Below are positions 23,163-31,390 of a DNA stretch of 32,865 bases, piece after piece (within the stretch, counting starts at the first letter, position 1; the number at the start of each line of letters is the position of its first letter). The stretch is taken from contig CAZGSL010000024.1 in the NCBI GenBank assembly GCA_964528445.1, positions 1-32,865 on the forward strand. Direction: 5' to 3'. This stretch comes from JAXHMM01 sp964528445. Its GTDB lineage: Bacteria; Bacteroidota; Rhodothermia; Balneolales; Balneolaceae. The translations under genes and the position numbers were made by a program. The notes under the pieces are model-generated. The model was not told the DNA's origin, searched no databases, and was given only the letters and a program-made list of their open reading frames with translations.

Positions 23163-25640
23163 CTACTCCTCCTCGTCGGACTCCTGCCGCTTTTTCTCTT
23201 CTTCGGCTTCCTCCTCGGAGGCTTCCGCGTCAGAGACTTCCTTTTCGGAATCTTCCTCTTCATCAGAGGCTTCCTCTTCGGAGTCTTCCGTTTCGGAATC
23301 CCCGGCATCCTCCTCCGGTTCGGCGGCGGTTTCCGCCTCATCGGCCTGTTCCGCCTCGTCCGTCTCTTCGGCTTCTTCGGCCTCTTCTACTTCCCCGGCC
23401 TCTTCGGCCTGCCGGGCTTCGATCGCCTCCTTCTCCTTGGCTTCCATCTGTTCTTTCAGGTCAGCCAGGCCGGACATCTCGCCGAGCGTCGGCGTACCGG
23501 TCGTCTTCGGCGAGGGCGTGCTCTTCTCCCGCGAGACGGGTTCGGAGGACGGCTTGGCCCGGTCGAGATCCTTCTCGCGCCGGCTGAGCGTAATGTTCTT
23601 GTTGTTTTCGTCCAGCTCGATCACGAAGGCCTTGACGCTCTCTTCCAGCTCAAAGCTCTCTTCGGGCGCTCCCTCCTCGCCGGTTTTGCTGGCCGGGATA
23701 AATCCTTCCAGCCCGTGGGGCAGATCCACAAAGAGCCCCTTGTCGGTGATCTTCTTGACCTCGCCTTCCACCTCGGACGTAAGCCCGTACTCTTCGGCGA
23801 AGGCCTCCCACGGATTCTCCTTGATCTGCTTGTGACCCAGGGTAATCCTGCGGTTCTCGAAATCGATGGCCAGTATGACCACTTCGATCTCCTGCCCCTT
23901 GTCGATGATCTCGTTGGGGTGGTTCACCTTCTCGGTCCAGCTCAGGTCGGAGATGTGAATGAGTCCGTCAATGCCGGGCTCGAGCTCCACGAAGACCCCG
24001 AAGTTGGTGAGGTTGCGAACCGTTCCGGTATGCTTGGAGCCGACCGGATAGCGCTTGTCGATCTCCTCCCAGGGATCTTTTTCAAGCTGCTTGACGCCCA
24101 GCGAGATCTTCTTCTCGGGGGCGTTCACGTTCAGCACCACGCACTCGATCACGTCGTCTTTCTCGACGAGCTGCGAGGGGTGCTTGATGTGCTGGGTCCA
24201 GGACATTTCGGAGATGTGGATCAGTCCCTCCACGCCCTTCTCCAGTTCGATAAAGGCGCCGTAGTCGGTAATGGAAACCACCCGGCCCTGCACCTTCATG
24301 CCCTCGGGATACTTGATGTCGATCTCATCCCAGGGGTGCGGCTGCAGCTGCTTGAGTCCCAGCGAAACCCGCTTGGACTCGTCGTCGTAGTCGATCACCG
24401 CCACGTTCATGCGCTGGTCGAGGGAGACGATCTCGTCGGGATGCTCCACGCGTCCCCAGGAGAGGTCGGTGATGTGCAGCAGGCCGTCCACGCCGCCCAG
24501 GTCGATGAAAACCCCGAAATCGGTAATGTTCTTGACGAGGCCCTCCAGCACCTGGCCCTCCTCGATGGTGGAGAGAATCTCCTGGCGCTGCTCTTCGAGG
24601 TCCGACTCGATAAGGGCGCGGTGGGATACCACCACGTTTTCCGCCTGCATGTTGAGTTTGACCACCTGGAACTCCATGGTCTTGCCGACGTAGGCGTCGA
24701 AATCGCGTACCGGCCGCACGTCGATCTGTGAACCGGGCAGGAAAGCGTCGATGCCCATGATCTCGGCAACCATGCCGCCCTTGATGCGGCGCTTGATGTA
24801 TCCTTCCAGGATCTCGCCGGTTTCCGCGGAGCGCTCGATGGTTTCCCACGCCTGCAGAATGTCGGCCTTGCGCCGGGAGAGAATCAACTGGCCCTCCTGG
24901 TCTTCCACCATGTCCAGGAAGACCTCCACCTCGTCGCCCGGCTGCAGGTTCTCGATCATCTCGTCCGGGAACTCGTTGACCGGCACCAGGCCTTCCGATT
25001 TGAATCCGATGTCAACCACCACGTAATTCTCGTCCACCGAGACCACGCGGCCTTTTACAATCTCCTTCTCCTCAATTTCATTCAGCGTATCCTCATACAT
25101 CGACTCGAGCTGGTGGAACTCGTCGTCGGTGTAATCTTCGGAGGCCGCCTCCAGCTCATCGAAGGTGTACACTTCCTCGTCCATGTCGCCGGTAAAGGCG
25201 GGAACATCATCTTCGGTAATTTCGCTAATATCTTCTTCGGTCGTGGCCTCCGGTTCGCCGTCTTCCGTCGCTTCCGCGCCATCGTCCTCTTCCTCTTCGG
25301 CGGCAACGTCGGTATCGCCGGCTTCCTCTTCATCCGCCGTTTCGGCTTTGCCGGATTTGGTCTGCTCCGCATCCGTTTCGGTTTCACCGGATTCGGTCTG
25401 CTCCGCATCCGTTTCAGGCTCTTCGGCCTCCTCTTCTTCCGCTTTTGCCTCCTCGGCGTCCGCGGGCTCGTCATCCTTGACGGCTTCGGTCTCCTCCTCG
25501 GTCACTTCTTCGTCGGCCGGCGCGTCGGGGGCTTCCGCCTCCTGCTGTTCGGTACTTTCGGCCTGCTGCTCGCTTCCGGTCTGCTGGTTTTGAGATTCTT
25601 TCTCTTCCTGTTCCTGTTTTTGCTTAACGTCTTCGGTCAT
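23163..25640 (-). CDS. rpsA: 30S ribosomal protein bS1 with long acidic extensions
   Basis: 825 residues, far longer than E. coli S1 (557). Six S1 (OB-fold) repeats lie at about 193-257, 277-345, 362-432, 448-518, 535-605 and 622-690; the third to fifth show the strong G-x-FGVFIDL / GLIHISDLSW pattern. S1 binds mRNA and helps load it on the 30S subunit. Before the repeats is a tail of about 180 residues, mostly E, D, A, T and Q; after them a short helix (LADLKEQMEAKEKEA) leads to about 80 more acidic residues ending in SDEEE. The N-terminal tail contains a 12-residue tandem repeat (77-100). Composition is unlike neighbouring genes but the frame is open and the cmk-rpsA pairing is classical. 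A hairpin lies in the leader (25664-25682). Confidence 0.96.
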   Translation of the reverse strand: MTEDVKQKQEQEEKESQNQQTGSEQQAESTEQQEAEAPDAPADEEVTEEETEAVKDDEPADAEEAKAEEEEAEEPETDAEQTESGETETDAEQTKSGKAETADEEEAGDTDVAAEEEEDDGAEATEDGEPEATTEEDISEITEDDVPAFTGDMDEEVYTFDELEAASEDYTDDEFHQLESMYEDTLNEIEEKEIVKGRVVSVDENYVVVDIGFKSEGLVPVNEFPDEMIENLQPGDEVEVFLDMVEDQEGQLILSRRKADILQAWETIERSAETGEILEGYIKRRIKGGMVAEIMGIDAFLPGSQIDVRPVRDFDAYVGKTMEFQVVKLNMQAENVVVSHRALIESDLEEQRQEILSTIEEGQVLEGLVKNITDFGVFIDLGGVDGLLHITDLSWGRVEHPDEIVSLDQRMNVAVIDYDDESKRVSLGLKQLQPHPWDEIDIKYPEGMKVQGRVVSITDYGAFIELEKGVEGLIHISEMSWTQHIKHPSQLVEKDDVIECVVLNVNAPEKKISLGVKQLEKDPWEEIDKRYPVGSKHTGTVRNLTNFGVFVELEPGIDGLIHISDLSWTEKVNHPNEIIDKGQEIEVVILAIDFENRRITLGHKQIKENPWEAFAEEYGLTSEVEGEVKKITDKGLFVDLPHGLEGFIPASKTGEEGAPEESFELEESVKAFVIELDENNKNITLSRREKDLDRAKPSSEPVSREKSTPSPKTTGTPTLGEMSGLADLKEQMEAKEKEAIEARQAEEAGEVEEAEEAEETDEAEQADEAETAAEPEEDAGDSETEDSEEEASDEEEDSEKEVSDAEASEEEAEEEKKRQESDEEE
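25351..25422. repeat. Tandem 36-base repeat within rpsA
   Basis: Two near-identical units beginning CCGGATT at 25351 and 25387 encode TDAEQTESGETE and TDAEQTKSGKAE (residues 77-100 of S1). The period is a whole number of codons, so copy number can change without a frameshift. Confidence 0.8.
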
Positions 25641-25663
25641 TACTGTTTTCGTTAAAATTACCG

Positions 25664-25682
25664 CGCAGCAGCTTCTGCTGCG
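25664..25682 (-). promoter_or_regulatory. Hairpin between cmk and rpsA
   Basis: CGCAGCAG (25664-25671) pairs perfectly with CTGCTGCG (25675-25682) around CTT. On the minus strand it lies in the rpsA leader, 23 bases before the ATG, followed by GGTAATTTTAACG. It may slow or process the cmk-rpsA message or be a target of S1 autoregulation; the sequence alone does not decide. Confidence 0.4.
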
Positions 25683-25701
25683 GGATTAAGGTTAGGGTTT
25701 G

Positions 25702-26403
25702 TTACTCGTTGTCTGTTTGCCGGCTGCCGGAGAGCCGATCGCTTTCCGGCGTCTCCTCCTGCAGCGCATTAATCAAAGAACAAATGTGGTCGACCTGTTG
25801 TTCAAAAGTCAATTCCGTGGTATCGATCTCCACGGCATCCTCCGCTTTTCTGAGCGGATCGGACGACCGGCTGGAATCCTTCCGGTCGCGCTTTTCAATA
25901 TTCTCCAGGATCTCCTCGTACCGCACGTCGGGATCCTCCTCTTTCCGCTCCTCGTAGCGCCTCCGCGCGCGTTCCTCCACGCTGGCGGACATATATATCT
26001 TAAGCGCCGCTTCGGGGAAAACCGCGGTACCCAGGTCCCTGCCCTCGGCGATGTACCGTCCACGGGCCACTTTGGCGCGCATCAGCTCATTCAGATGCGC
26101 GCGGACGCCCGGCATGGCGGCCACCTCACTCACCTTGTCGGTCACGCGGGCGGACCGGATCCGGCCGGTTACGTCCTCGCCTCCCAGGTAGACCCGGAAG
26201 CCGTCGTCGTAGCCGAAGTCCAGCGGTTTTTCCGACAACAATCGAAAGAACGCCGATTCCTCGCATCCGGCTTCCAGATACAGCAGGGTGGCGGCCCGGT
26301 AGAGCGCTCCCGAATCGAGGTATCGGATCTCCATTTTTTCTGCCACGGCCCTGGCGGTCGAACTTTTCCCTGAACCGGCCGGGCCGTCGATGACGATAAT
26401 CAT
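25702..26403 (-). CDS. cmk: Cytidylate kinase
   Basis: 233 residues. It phosphorylates CMP and dCMP to the diphosphates. P-loop GPAGSGKS (7-14), then RYLDSGALYRAATL (CMP-binding region), the RIRSARVTDKVSEVAAMPGVR stretch, EGRDLGTAVFP with the conserved Arg-Asp, and the lid segment RARRRYEERKEED. The C-terminus is polar. It precedes rpsA by 61 bases, an arrangement seen in many bacteria. Divergent from rpsT across a 152-base gap. Confidence 0.96.
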   Translation of the reverse strand: MIIVIDGPAGSGKSSTARAVAEKMEIRYLDSGALYRAATLLYLEAGCEESAFFRLLSEKPLDFGYDDGFRVYLGGEDVTGRIRSARVTDKVSEVAAMPGVRAHLNELMRAKVARGRYIAEGRDLGTAVFPEAALKIYMSASVEERARRRYEERKEEDPDVRYEEILENIEKRDRKDSSRSSDPLRKAEDAVEIDTTELTFEQQVDHICSLINALQEETPESDRLSGSRQTDNE

Positions 26404-26416
26404 AATGGAAAGTCTT

Positions 26417-26447
26417 TCAAATTACTCTTCTTTTGGTAAATTTTCAA
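26417..26447 (-). promoter_or_regulatory. Candidate cmk-rpsA promoter
   Basis: On the minus strand TTG (26447-26445) is followed about 20 bases later by TAATTTG, one base short of the TAnnTTTG box. It is 15-20 bases before the cmk ATG. A weaker match than the others. Confidence 0.35.
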
Positions 26448-26454
26448 TGTTTTC

Positions 26455-26485
26455 TTGTTTAATGATTTCAGAAATTTTAACTTTG
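26455..26485 (+). promoter_or_regulatory. Promoter of rpsT-gpmI, Bacteroidota type
   Basis: TTG (26455-26457), 20 bases, then TAACTTTG (26478-26485), a perfect TAnnTTTG. The start would be near 26491, giving a leader of about 65 bases before the rpsT ATG. Confidence 0.7.
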
Positions 26486-26555
26486 GAGTCTTTCTGGTCG
26501 GGGAAAGAATACAAAGAATTTTCGAATAACGGATAAGACCACACCGGTTACATTT

Positions 26556-26807
26556 ATGCCACAACACCAGTCAGCCAAAAAGCGCGTACGCCAGAACGAA
26601 AAACGACGCCAGCGCAACCAGTCCCAGCGGTCCAAAATGAGAACGTTGATCAACAAGGTAATGGAGACCGAGGACAAGGAGAAGGCGGAGGAGTACCTGA
26701 AGGAGGCCACCTCCGTGCTCGACCGCTATTCCGGCAAGGGATTGATCCATCCCAACAACGCGGCCCGCAAGAAATCGAAGATGACCAAACACGTCAACAA
26801 CCTGTAA
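26556..26807 (+). CDS. rpsT: 30S ribosomal protein bS20
   Basis: 83 residues, strongly basic helical protein that binds 16S rRNA. SAKKRVRQNEKRRQRNQSQRS at the N-terminus, and GLIHPNNAARKKSKMTKHVN at the C-terminus, match bS20. The ATG has no clear ribosome site before it. Its promoter is at 26455-26485, and gpmI follows after 18 bases, so the two share a transcript. Confidence 0.97.
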   Translation: MPQHQSAKKRVRQNEKRRQRNQSQRSKMRTLINKVMETEDKEKAEEYLKEATSVLDRYSGKGLIHPNNAARKKSKMTKHVNNL

Positions 26808-26825
26808 CACCCTCCATCTCCCGGC

Positions 26826-28346
26826 GTGGCCGCCCCCTATTCCAAATCACTTCTGGTCATTCTTGACGGATACGGGCTGGCCGAAAATCCCGACGTCAGC
26901 GCCATCGACCGGGCCGACACCCCCTTCCTGGATCGCCTCTTCGACACGTGGCCCCATACCTCGCTCTCCGCCAGCGGAAGCGACGTGGGACTCCCCGACG
27001 GGCAGTTCGGCAATTCCGAAGTGGGACACATGAACATCGGGGCCGGGCGCGTGGTGCCGCAGGAGCTGAGCCGGATCAACCGGGCCATTGAGGAGGGCCG
27101 TTTCTCCGGCAACGAGGTTCTGACTGAGGCCATGGAGGAGGCCTCCGCCGCCGGCCGCCTGCATATCATGGGACTCTTCTCGGAGGGGGGCGTTCACAGC
27201 CACAACGACCACCTCTACGCCCTGCTGGAGATGGCCTCCGTCCACGGGATAGACGACGTCTTTGTTCACGCCTTCACCGACGGTCGAGATACCTCCCCCA
27301 CCGGGGGCGCCGGGTACGCGCGGCGCTTCCTGGAGCGAAGCGGGGAGATCGGCTGCGGCACCCTGGCCTCGCTGGTGGGCCGGTACTATGCCATGGACCG
27401 CGACGGCCGGTGGGAACGGACCCGGAAAGCGTACGACCTGCTGGTGCGCGGCGAGGGGGAGCCCTTCCGGGATCCCGCGGAGGCCCTGGAGGAGGCCTAC
27501 CGCGAGGAGATCACCGACGAGTTCATGGAACCGATGCTGCTGGAGGACACGCCCGAATCCCGCATCTGCGACGGCGACGTTGTCCTCTTCTATAACATAA
27601 GGGGCGACCGCGCGCGCCAGCTCACACGGGCGTTCCTGGAAGAGGAGTTCGAGCCCTTTCCGGCGGAGTCGCTCGACCTCCGCTACGTGACTTTCACGCA
27701 GTACGATGAAAATTTCGAGCGCGCCCGGGTGGCCTTTCCGCCGGAGCCGATCCGGAATACGCTCGGGGAGGTGGTCAGCGGCCGGCACCTGGATCAGCTT
27801 CGCATCGCCGAAACCGAAAAGTACGCGCACGTCACCTATTTTTTCAACGGTGGAGAGGAGACGCCCTTCCGGGGCGAGGAGCGCATCCTGATTCCCAGCC
27901 CGGGCGTCGCCACATACGACCTGAAGCCGGAGATGAGCGCACCCGAGGTGGCCGACGCCCTCTGCTCCCAGCTCATGACCGAAAAACATGCCCTCTGCGT
28001 ACTCAACTTCGCCAATCCCGACATGGTGGGACATACCGGGGTCATGGAAGCCGCCGTCCGGGCGGTGGAGGCGGTGGACGAACAATTGGAGAAGGTTGTC
28101 CGAACGGCACGCGCGCACAACTACAAGATCCTGATCATCGCGGACCACGGCAACGCCGACTGCATGATCCAGGAAGACGGCTCCCCGCACACCGCCCACA
28201 CCTCCGCGAGCGTTCCCGCGCTGCTGATCGGGGAGGGACGGGACGCGAAGCTGCGCTCGGGACGGCTGGCGGACGTCGCCCCCACCCTCCTGAAAATGAT
28301 GGGGATCGACCGCCCGGATGAGATGACGGGGAAGCCGTTGTTTTAA
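26826..28346 (+). CDS. gpmI: 2,3-bisphosphoglycerate-independent phosphoglycerate mutase
   Basis: 506 residues, typical length. Interconverts 3- and 2-phosphoglycerate in glycolysis and gluconeogenesis, using two Mn ions. LLVILDGYGL (Asp14, metal) and FGNSEVGHMNIGAGR with the nucleophile Ser64 are clear; HAFTDGRDTSPTGG, ADHGNADCM and HTAHTSASVP complete the alkaline-phosphatase-like site. The start is GTG at 26826; no ATG is available nearby without losing the LDGYG strand, and no upstream ATG is in frame before a stop. It follows rpsT closely. Confidence 0.96.
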   Translation: MAAPYSKSLLVILDGYGLAENPDVSAIDRADTPFLDRLFDTWPHTSLSASGSDVGLPDGQFGNSEVGHMNIGAGRVVPQELSRINRAIEEGRFSGNEVLTEAMEEASAAGRLHIMGLFSEGGVHSHNDHLYALLEMASVHGIDDVFVHAFTDGRDTSPTGGAGYARRFLERSGEIGCGTLASLVGRYYAMDRDGRWERTRKAYDLLVRGEGEPFRDPAEALEEAYREEITDEFMEPMLLEDTPESRICDGDVVLFYNIRGDRARQLTRAFLEEEFEPFPAESLDLRYVTFTQYDENFERARVAFPPEPIRNTLGEVVSGRHLDQLRIAETEKYAHVTYFFNGGEETPFRGEERILIPSPGVATYDLKPEMSAPEVADALCSQLMTEKHALCVLNFANPDMVGHTGVMEAAVRAVEAVDEQLEKVVRTARAHNYKILIIADHGNADCMIQEDGSPHTAHTSASVPALLIGEGRDAKLRSGRLADVAPTLLKMMGIDRPDEMTGKPLF

Positions 28347-28518
28347 ATGCCCTTGCCGAGGGAGAAAACCTTCCGGCGAATGCTCCCGGCATGCTGTTTC
28401 CCAACGGCCCGCAAGGTCGCCGAAGGGGGTTCAGATGGCCGGTATCGGCGACGATAACCGAAGGGACAGCGGCTTCGCGAAGGGGTACGGTCACCGTTTC
28501 AAATCCCTGCCTTGGGGC

Positions 28519-28549
28519 TTGCTTTTGCACGATGCCAATACTACTTTCG
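28519..28549 (+). promoter_or_regulatory. Candidate clpC promoter
   Basis: TTG (28519-28521), exactly 20 bases, then TACTTTCG (28542-28549), one mismatch from TAnnTTTG. Transcription would start near 28555, about 80 bases before the ATG. The rest of the 287-base gap after gpmI has no gene or clear terminator. Confidence 0.5.
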
Positions 28550-28633
28550 TTGGGGTACGGTGAACTAAAGATCAATTCAACTCGTTAACTACGGGTAAGA
28601 AAGAGACCAAAATCAGAGGAAGGTTCCAACTAT

Positions 28634-31309
28634 ATGGAGGGTAATTTTTCCAGCAAGGTTCGCGATGTCATTCAGTTCAGCAGGGAGGAAGCGCTGCGGC
28701 TGGGGCACGACTACATTGGAACGGAGCACCTGATCCTGGGCATCGTCCGTCTCGGAGAGGGAGTGGCGATCAAAATCCTCAAGAATCTGAATTGTGATCT
28801 CTACAAACTGAAGAAGACCGTCGAGGACACCGTACGCGGTACGGGCGGCTCTGTGACGGTCGGCAATATTCCCCTGACCAAGCAGGCGGAGAAGGTACTG
28901 CGGATCACCTACCTGGAAGCCAAGCTCTACAAGAGCGACACCATCGGAACCGAGCACCTGCTCCTCTCCCTCCTCAGGGACGACGAGAACATCGCCGCCC
29001 AGATCCTGCAGCAGTTCAACGTTTCCTACGACGCGGTCCGCGAGGAGCTTGACCTGATCATATCGGGCAAGTCCCCGGACGAAGACCAGAAACAGGACGC
29101 ACGATCGGTATCTGCCAGCCTCTCCTCCTCGAAAGGCGGCAAATCGTCCGGAAGCTCGAGAGAAAAGAAGAAAATGGATAAATCAAAGACACCGGTACTG
29201 GACAATTTTGGCCGCGACCTGACCCAGCTGGCCGAGGAAGACAAACTGGACCCGATCATCGGGCGGGAGAAAGAGATCGAGCGCGTGGCCCAGGTGCTGA
29301 GCCGCCGCAAGAAGAACAACCCGGTCCTGATCGGGGAGCCCGGCGTGGGCAAGACCGCCATCGCCGAGGGACTCGCCACCCGCATCGTCGAACGCAAGGT
29401 CTCCCGCGTGCTGTACGACAAGCGCGTGATCGCCCTGGACCTGGCCGCCCTCGTGGCCGGCACCAAGTACCGCGGGCAGTTCGAGGAGCGGATGAAAGCG
29501 GTGATGGGCGAGCTGGAAAAAACCGAGAACGTCATTCTCTTCATCGACGAGCTGCACACCATCGTGGGCGCCGGCGGGGCCAGCGGATCGCTGGACGCCT
29601 CCAACATGCTCAAGCCCGCCCTGGCGCGCGGCGAGGTGCAGGCGATCGGTGCCACCACCCTGAACGAATACCGCCAGTACATTGAAAAGGACGGCGCGCT
29701 GGAGCGCCGCTTCCAGAAGATCATGGTGGATCCCACCACGCCCGAGCAGACCATCGAGATTCTGACCCAGATCAAGGACAAGTACGAGAAGCACCACAAC
29801 GTCAGCTACTCCGAGGAGGCGATCGAGGCCTGTGTGAAGCTGACCGACCGGTACGTGACCGACCACTTCCTACCGGACAAGGCGCTGGACGCGCTGGACG
29901 AGGCGGGCGCCAGAGTCCACCTCTCCAACATCAACGTGCCCCAGCACATCCTGGACCTGGAGGAGGAGATCGACCAGACCAGCCAGGAGAAAAACGCCAT
30001 GGTCAAGAAGCAGCGTTTCGAAGAGGCCGCCCGGCTGCGGGACAAGGAGAAGCGCCTCAACGAGGAGCTGGACAAGGCGCAGAAGAAGTGGGAGAAAGAG
30101 TCTGAGGACATCATATTCGACGTGGATGAGGAGAACGTGGCCGAAGTGGTGGCCATGATGAGCGGCGTGCCTGTCAACAAGATCAGCCAGAGCGAGGGCA
30201 AGAAGCTGCTCAAGATGAAGGAGGAGCTCGGCAAGGAGATTGTCGGCCAGGACGAGGCGATCGTGAAACTGACCAAGGCCATCCAGCGCACCCGCGCCGG
30301 ACTGAAGGACCCCACCCGCCCCATCGGCTCCTTCATCTTCCTCGGTCCCACGGGCGTGGGCAAGACCGAAACCGCCAAGGTGCTGGCGCGCTACCTCTTC
30401 GACCAGGAGGACGCCCTCATCCGGATCGACATGAGCGAATACATGGAGAAGTTCTCCGTCTCCCGCCTGGTCGGGGCCCCTCCCGGCTACGTGGGCTACG
30501 AAGAGGGCGGCATCCTGACCGAGAAGGTGCGCCGCAAGCCCTACAGCGTCATACTGCTGGACGAGATCGAGAAGGCCCACCCGGATGTGTTCAACATCCT
30601 TCTGCAGGTGCTCGACGACGGTATCCTGACCGACAGCCTCGGGCGCAAGGTGGACTTCCGCAACACCATTATCATCATGACTTCCAACATCGGCGCCCGC
30701 GACATTCGCAACATGGGCAAGGGCATCGGCTTCAGCTCGGGTTCGAGTTTCGACTACGAGCAGATGAAGTCCACCATACAGGACGCTCTCAAGAAGGTGT
30801 TCAATCCGGAGTTCCTGAACAGGATCGACGACGTGATCACCTTCCGGGCCCTGGAGAAGGAGGATATTTTCAAGATTATCGACCTGATGTCCGACGACCT
30901 CTTCAAGCGGGTTCGCGAGCTGGGCTACACGGTGGAGATCACCAAGAGCGCGAAGGAGTTCCTGAGCGACAAGGGCTTCGACCAGAAGTACGGCGCCCGT
31001 CCCCTTCAGCGGGCCATCCAGAAATACGTGGAGGACCCCCTGGCCGAAGAGCTGCTTGAGGAGGACTATCCCGAAGGCACCAACATCAAGATCAAGATGA
31101 ACAAGTCGAGGGACGGCCTCGCCTTCTCGTGGGACGAGCCCGACGAGGAGGAGATCCGCAAGCGTGAGGAGAGCAGCGACGCCGAATCCGGCGGATCCTC
31201 CGATTCAGGCGGCTCCTCCGCGACCCCGTCCCGGTCCGCCACCTCCAAGGAGACCGGCGCCTCGGGATCGGGAAGCCAGCGGGAATCCAAATCCCAGGCC
31301 AAGGCCTGA
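28634..31309 (+). CDS. clpC: ATP-dependent Clp protease ATP-binding subunit ClpC
   Basis: 891 residues. Hsp100 unfoldase that feeds substrates to ClpP. N-domain with two Clp repeats (about 1-145: EEALRLGHDYIGTEHLILG and the second half TYLEAKLYKSDTIGTEHLLL); a Ser/Lys-rich linker (about 150-185); first AAA module with Walker A GEPGVGKT (234-241); UVR-type coiled middle segment (about 453-488: VKKQRFEEAARLRDKEKRLN) typical of ClpC rather than ClpA or ClpB; second AAA module with GPTGVGKT (near 571) and an IGF ClpP-docking loop (near 697, KGIGFSSG). The last 45 residues are a Ser/Gly-rich tail (SGGSSDSGGSS) not needed for the core fold. AGGAAGG lies about 11-17 bases upstream of the ATG. No clpP, ctsR or mcsA/B is in the window. 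Confidence 0.97.
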   Translation: MEGNFSSKVRDVIQFSREEALRLGHDYIGTEHLILGIVRLGEGVAIKILKNLNCDLYKLKKTVEDTVRGTGGSVTVGNIPLTKQAEKVLRITYLEAKLYKSDTIGTEHLLLSLLRDDENIAAQILQQFNVSYDAVREELDLIISGKSPDEDQKQDARSVSASLSSSKGGKSSGSSREKKKMDKSKTPVLDNFGRDLTQLAEEDKLDPIIGREKEIERVAQVLSRRKKNNPVLIGEPGVGKTAIAEGLATRIVERKVSRVLYDKRVIALDLAALVAGTKYRGQFEERMKAVMGELEKTENVILFIDELHTIVGAGGASGSLDASNMLKPALARGEVQAIGATTLNEYRQYIEKDGALERRFQKIMVDPTTPEQTIEILTQIKDKYEKHHNVSYSEEAIEACVKLTDRYVTDHFLPDKALDALDEAGARVHLSNINVPQHILDLEEEIDQTSQEKNAMVKKQRFEEAARLRDKEKRLNEELDKAQKKWEKESEDIIFDVDEENVAEVVAMMSGVPVNKISQSEGKKLLKMKEELGKEIVGQDEAIVKLTKAIQRTRAGLKDPTRPIGSFIFLGPTGVGKTETAKVLARYLFDQEDALIRIDMSEYMEKFSVSRLVGAPPGYVGYEEGGILTEKVRRKPYSVILLDEIEKAHPDVFNILLQVLDDGILTDSLGRKVDFRNTIIIMTSNIGARDIRNMGKGIGFSSGSSFDYEQMKSTIQDALKKVFNPEFLNRIDDVITFRALEKEDIFKIIDLMSDDLFKRVRELGYTVEITKSAKEFLSDKGFDQKYGARPLQRAIQKYVEDPLAEELLEEDYPEGTNIKIKMNKSRDGLAFSWDEPDEEEIRKREESSDAESGGSSDSGGSSATPSRSATSKETGASGSGSQRESKSQAKA

Positions 31310-31390
31310 CAGAGGGCCGCCGGGGGCGCAGGTTACCGGAATTAACTGCATCAGGCCCCGCCGCACGGTTTCCGGGCAACATCGCTTTCC

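Noticed and set aside
28135..28575. 146-codon minus-strand frame covering the gpmI-clpC gap
   Set aside because: Half of it overlaps gpmI, it has no family resemblance, and the gap is better explained as the clpC promoter region.
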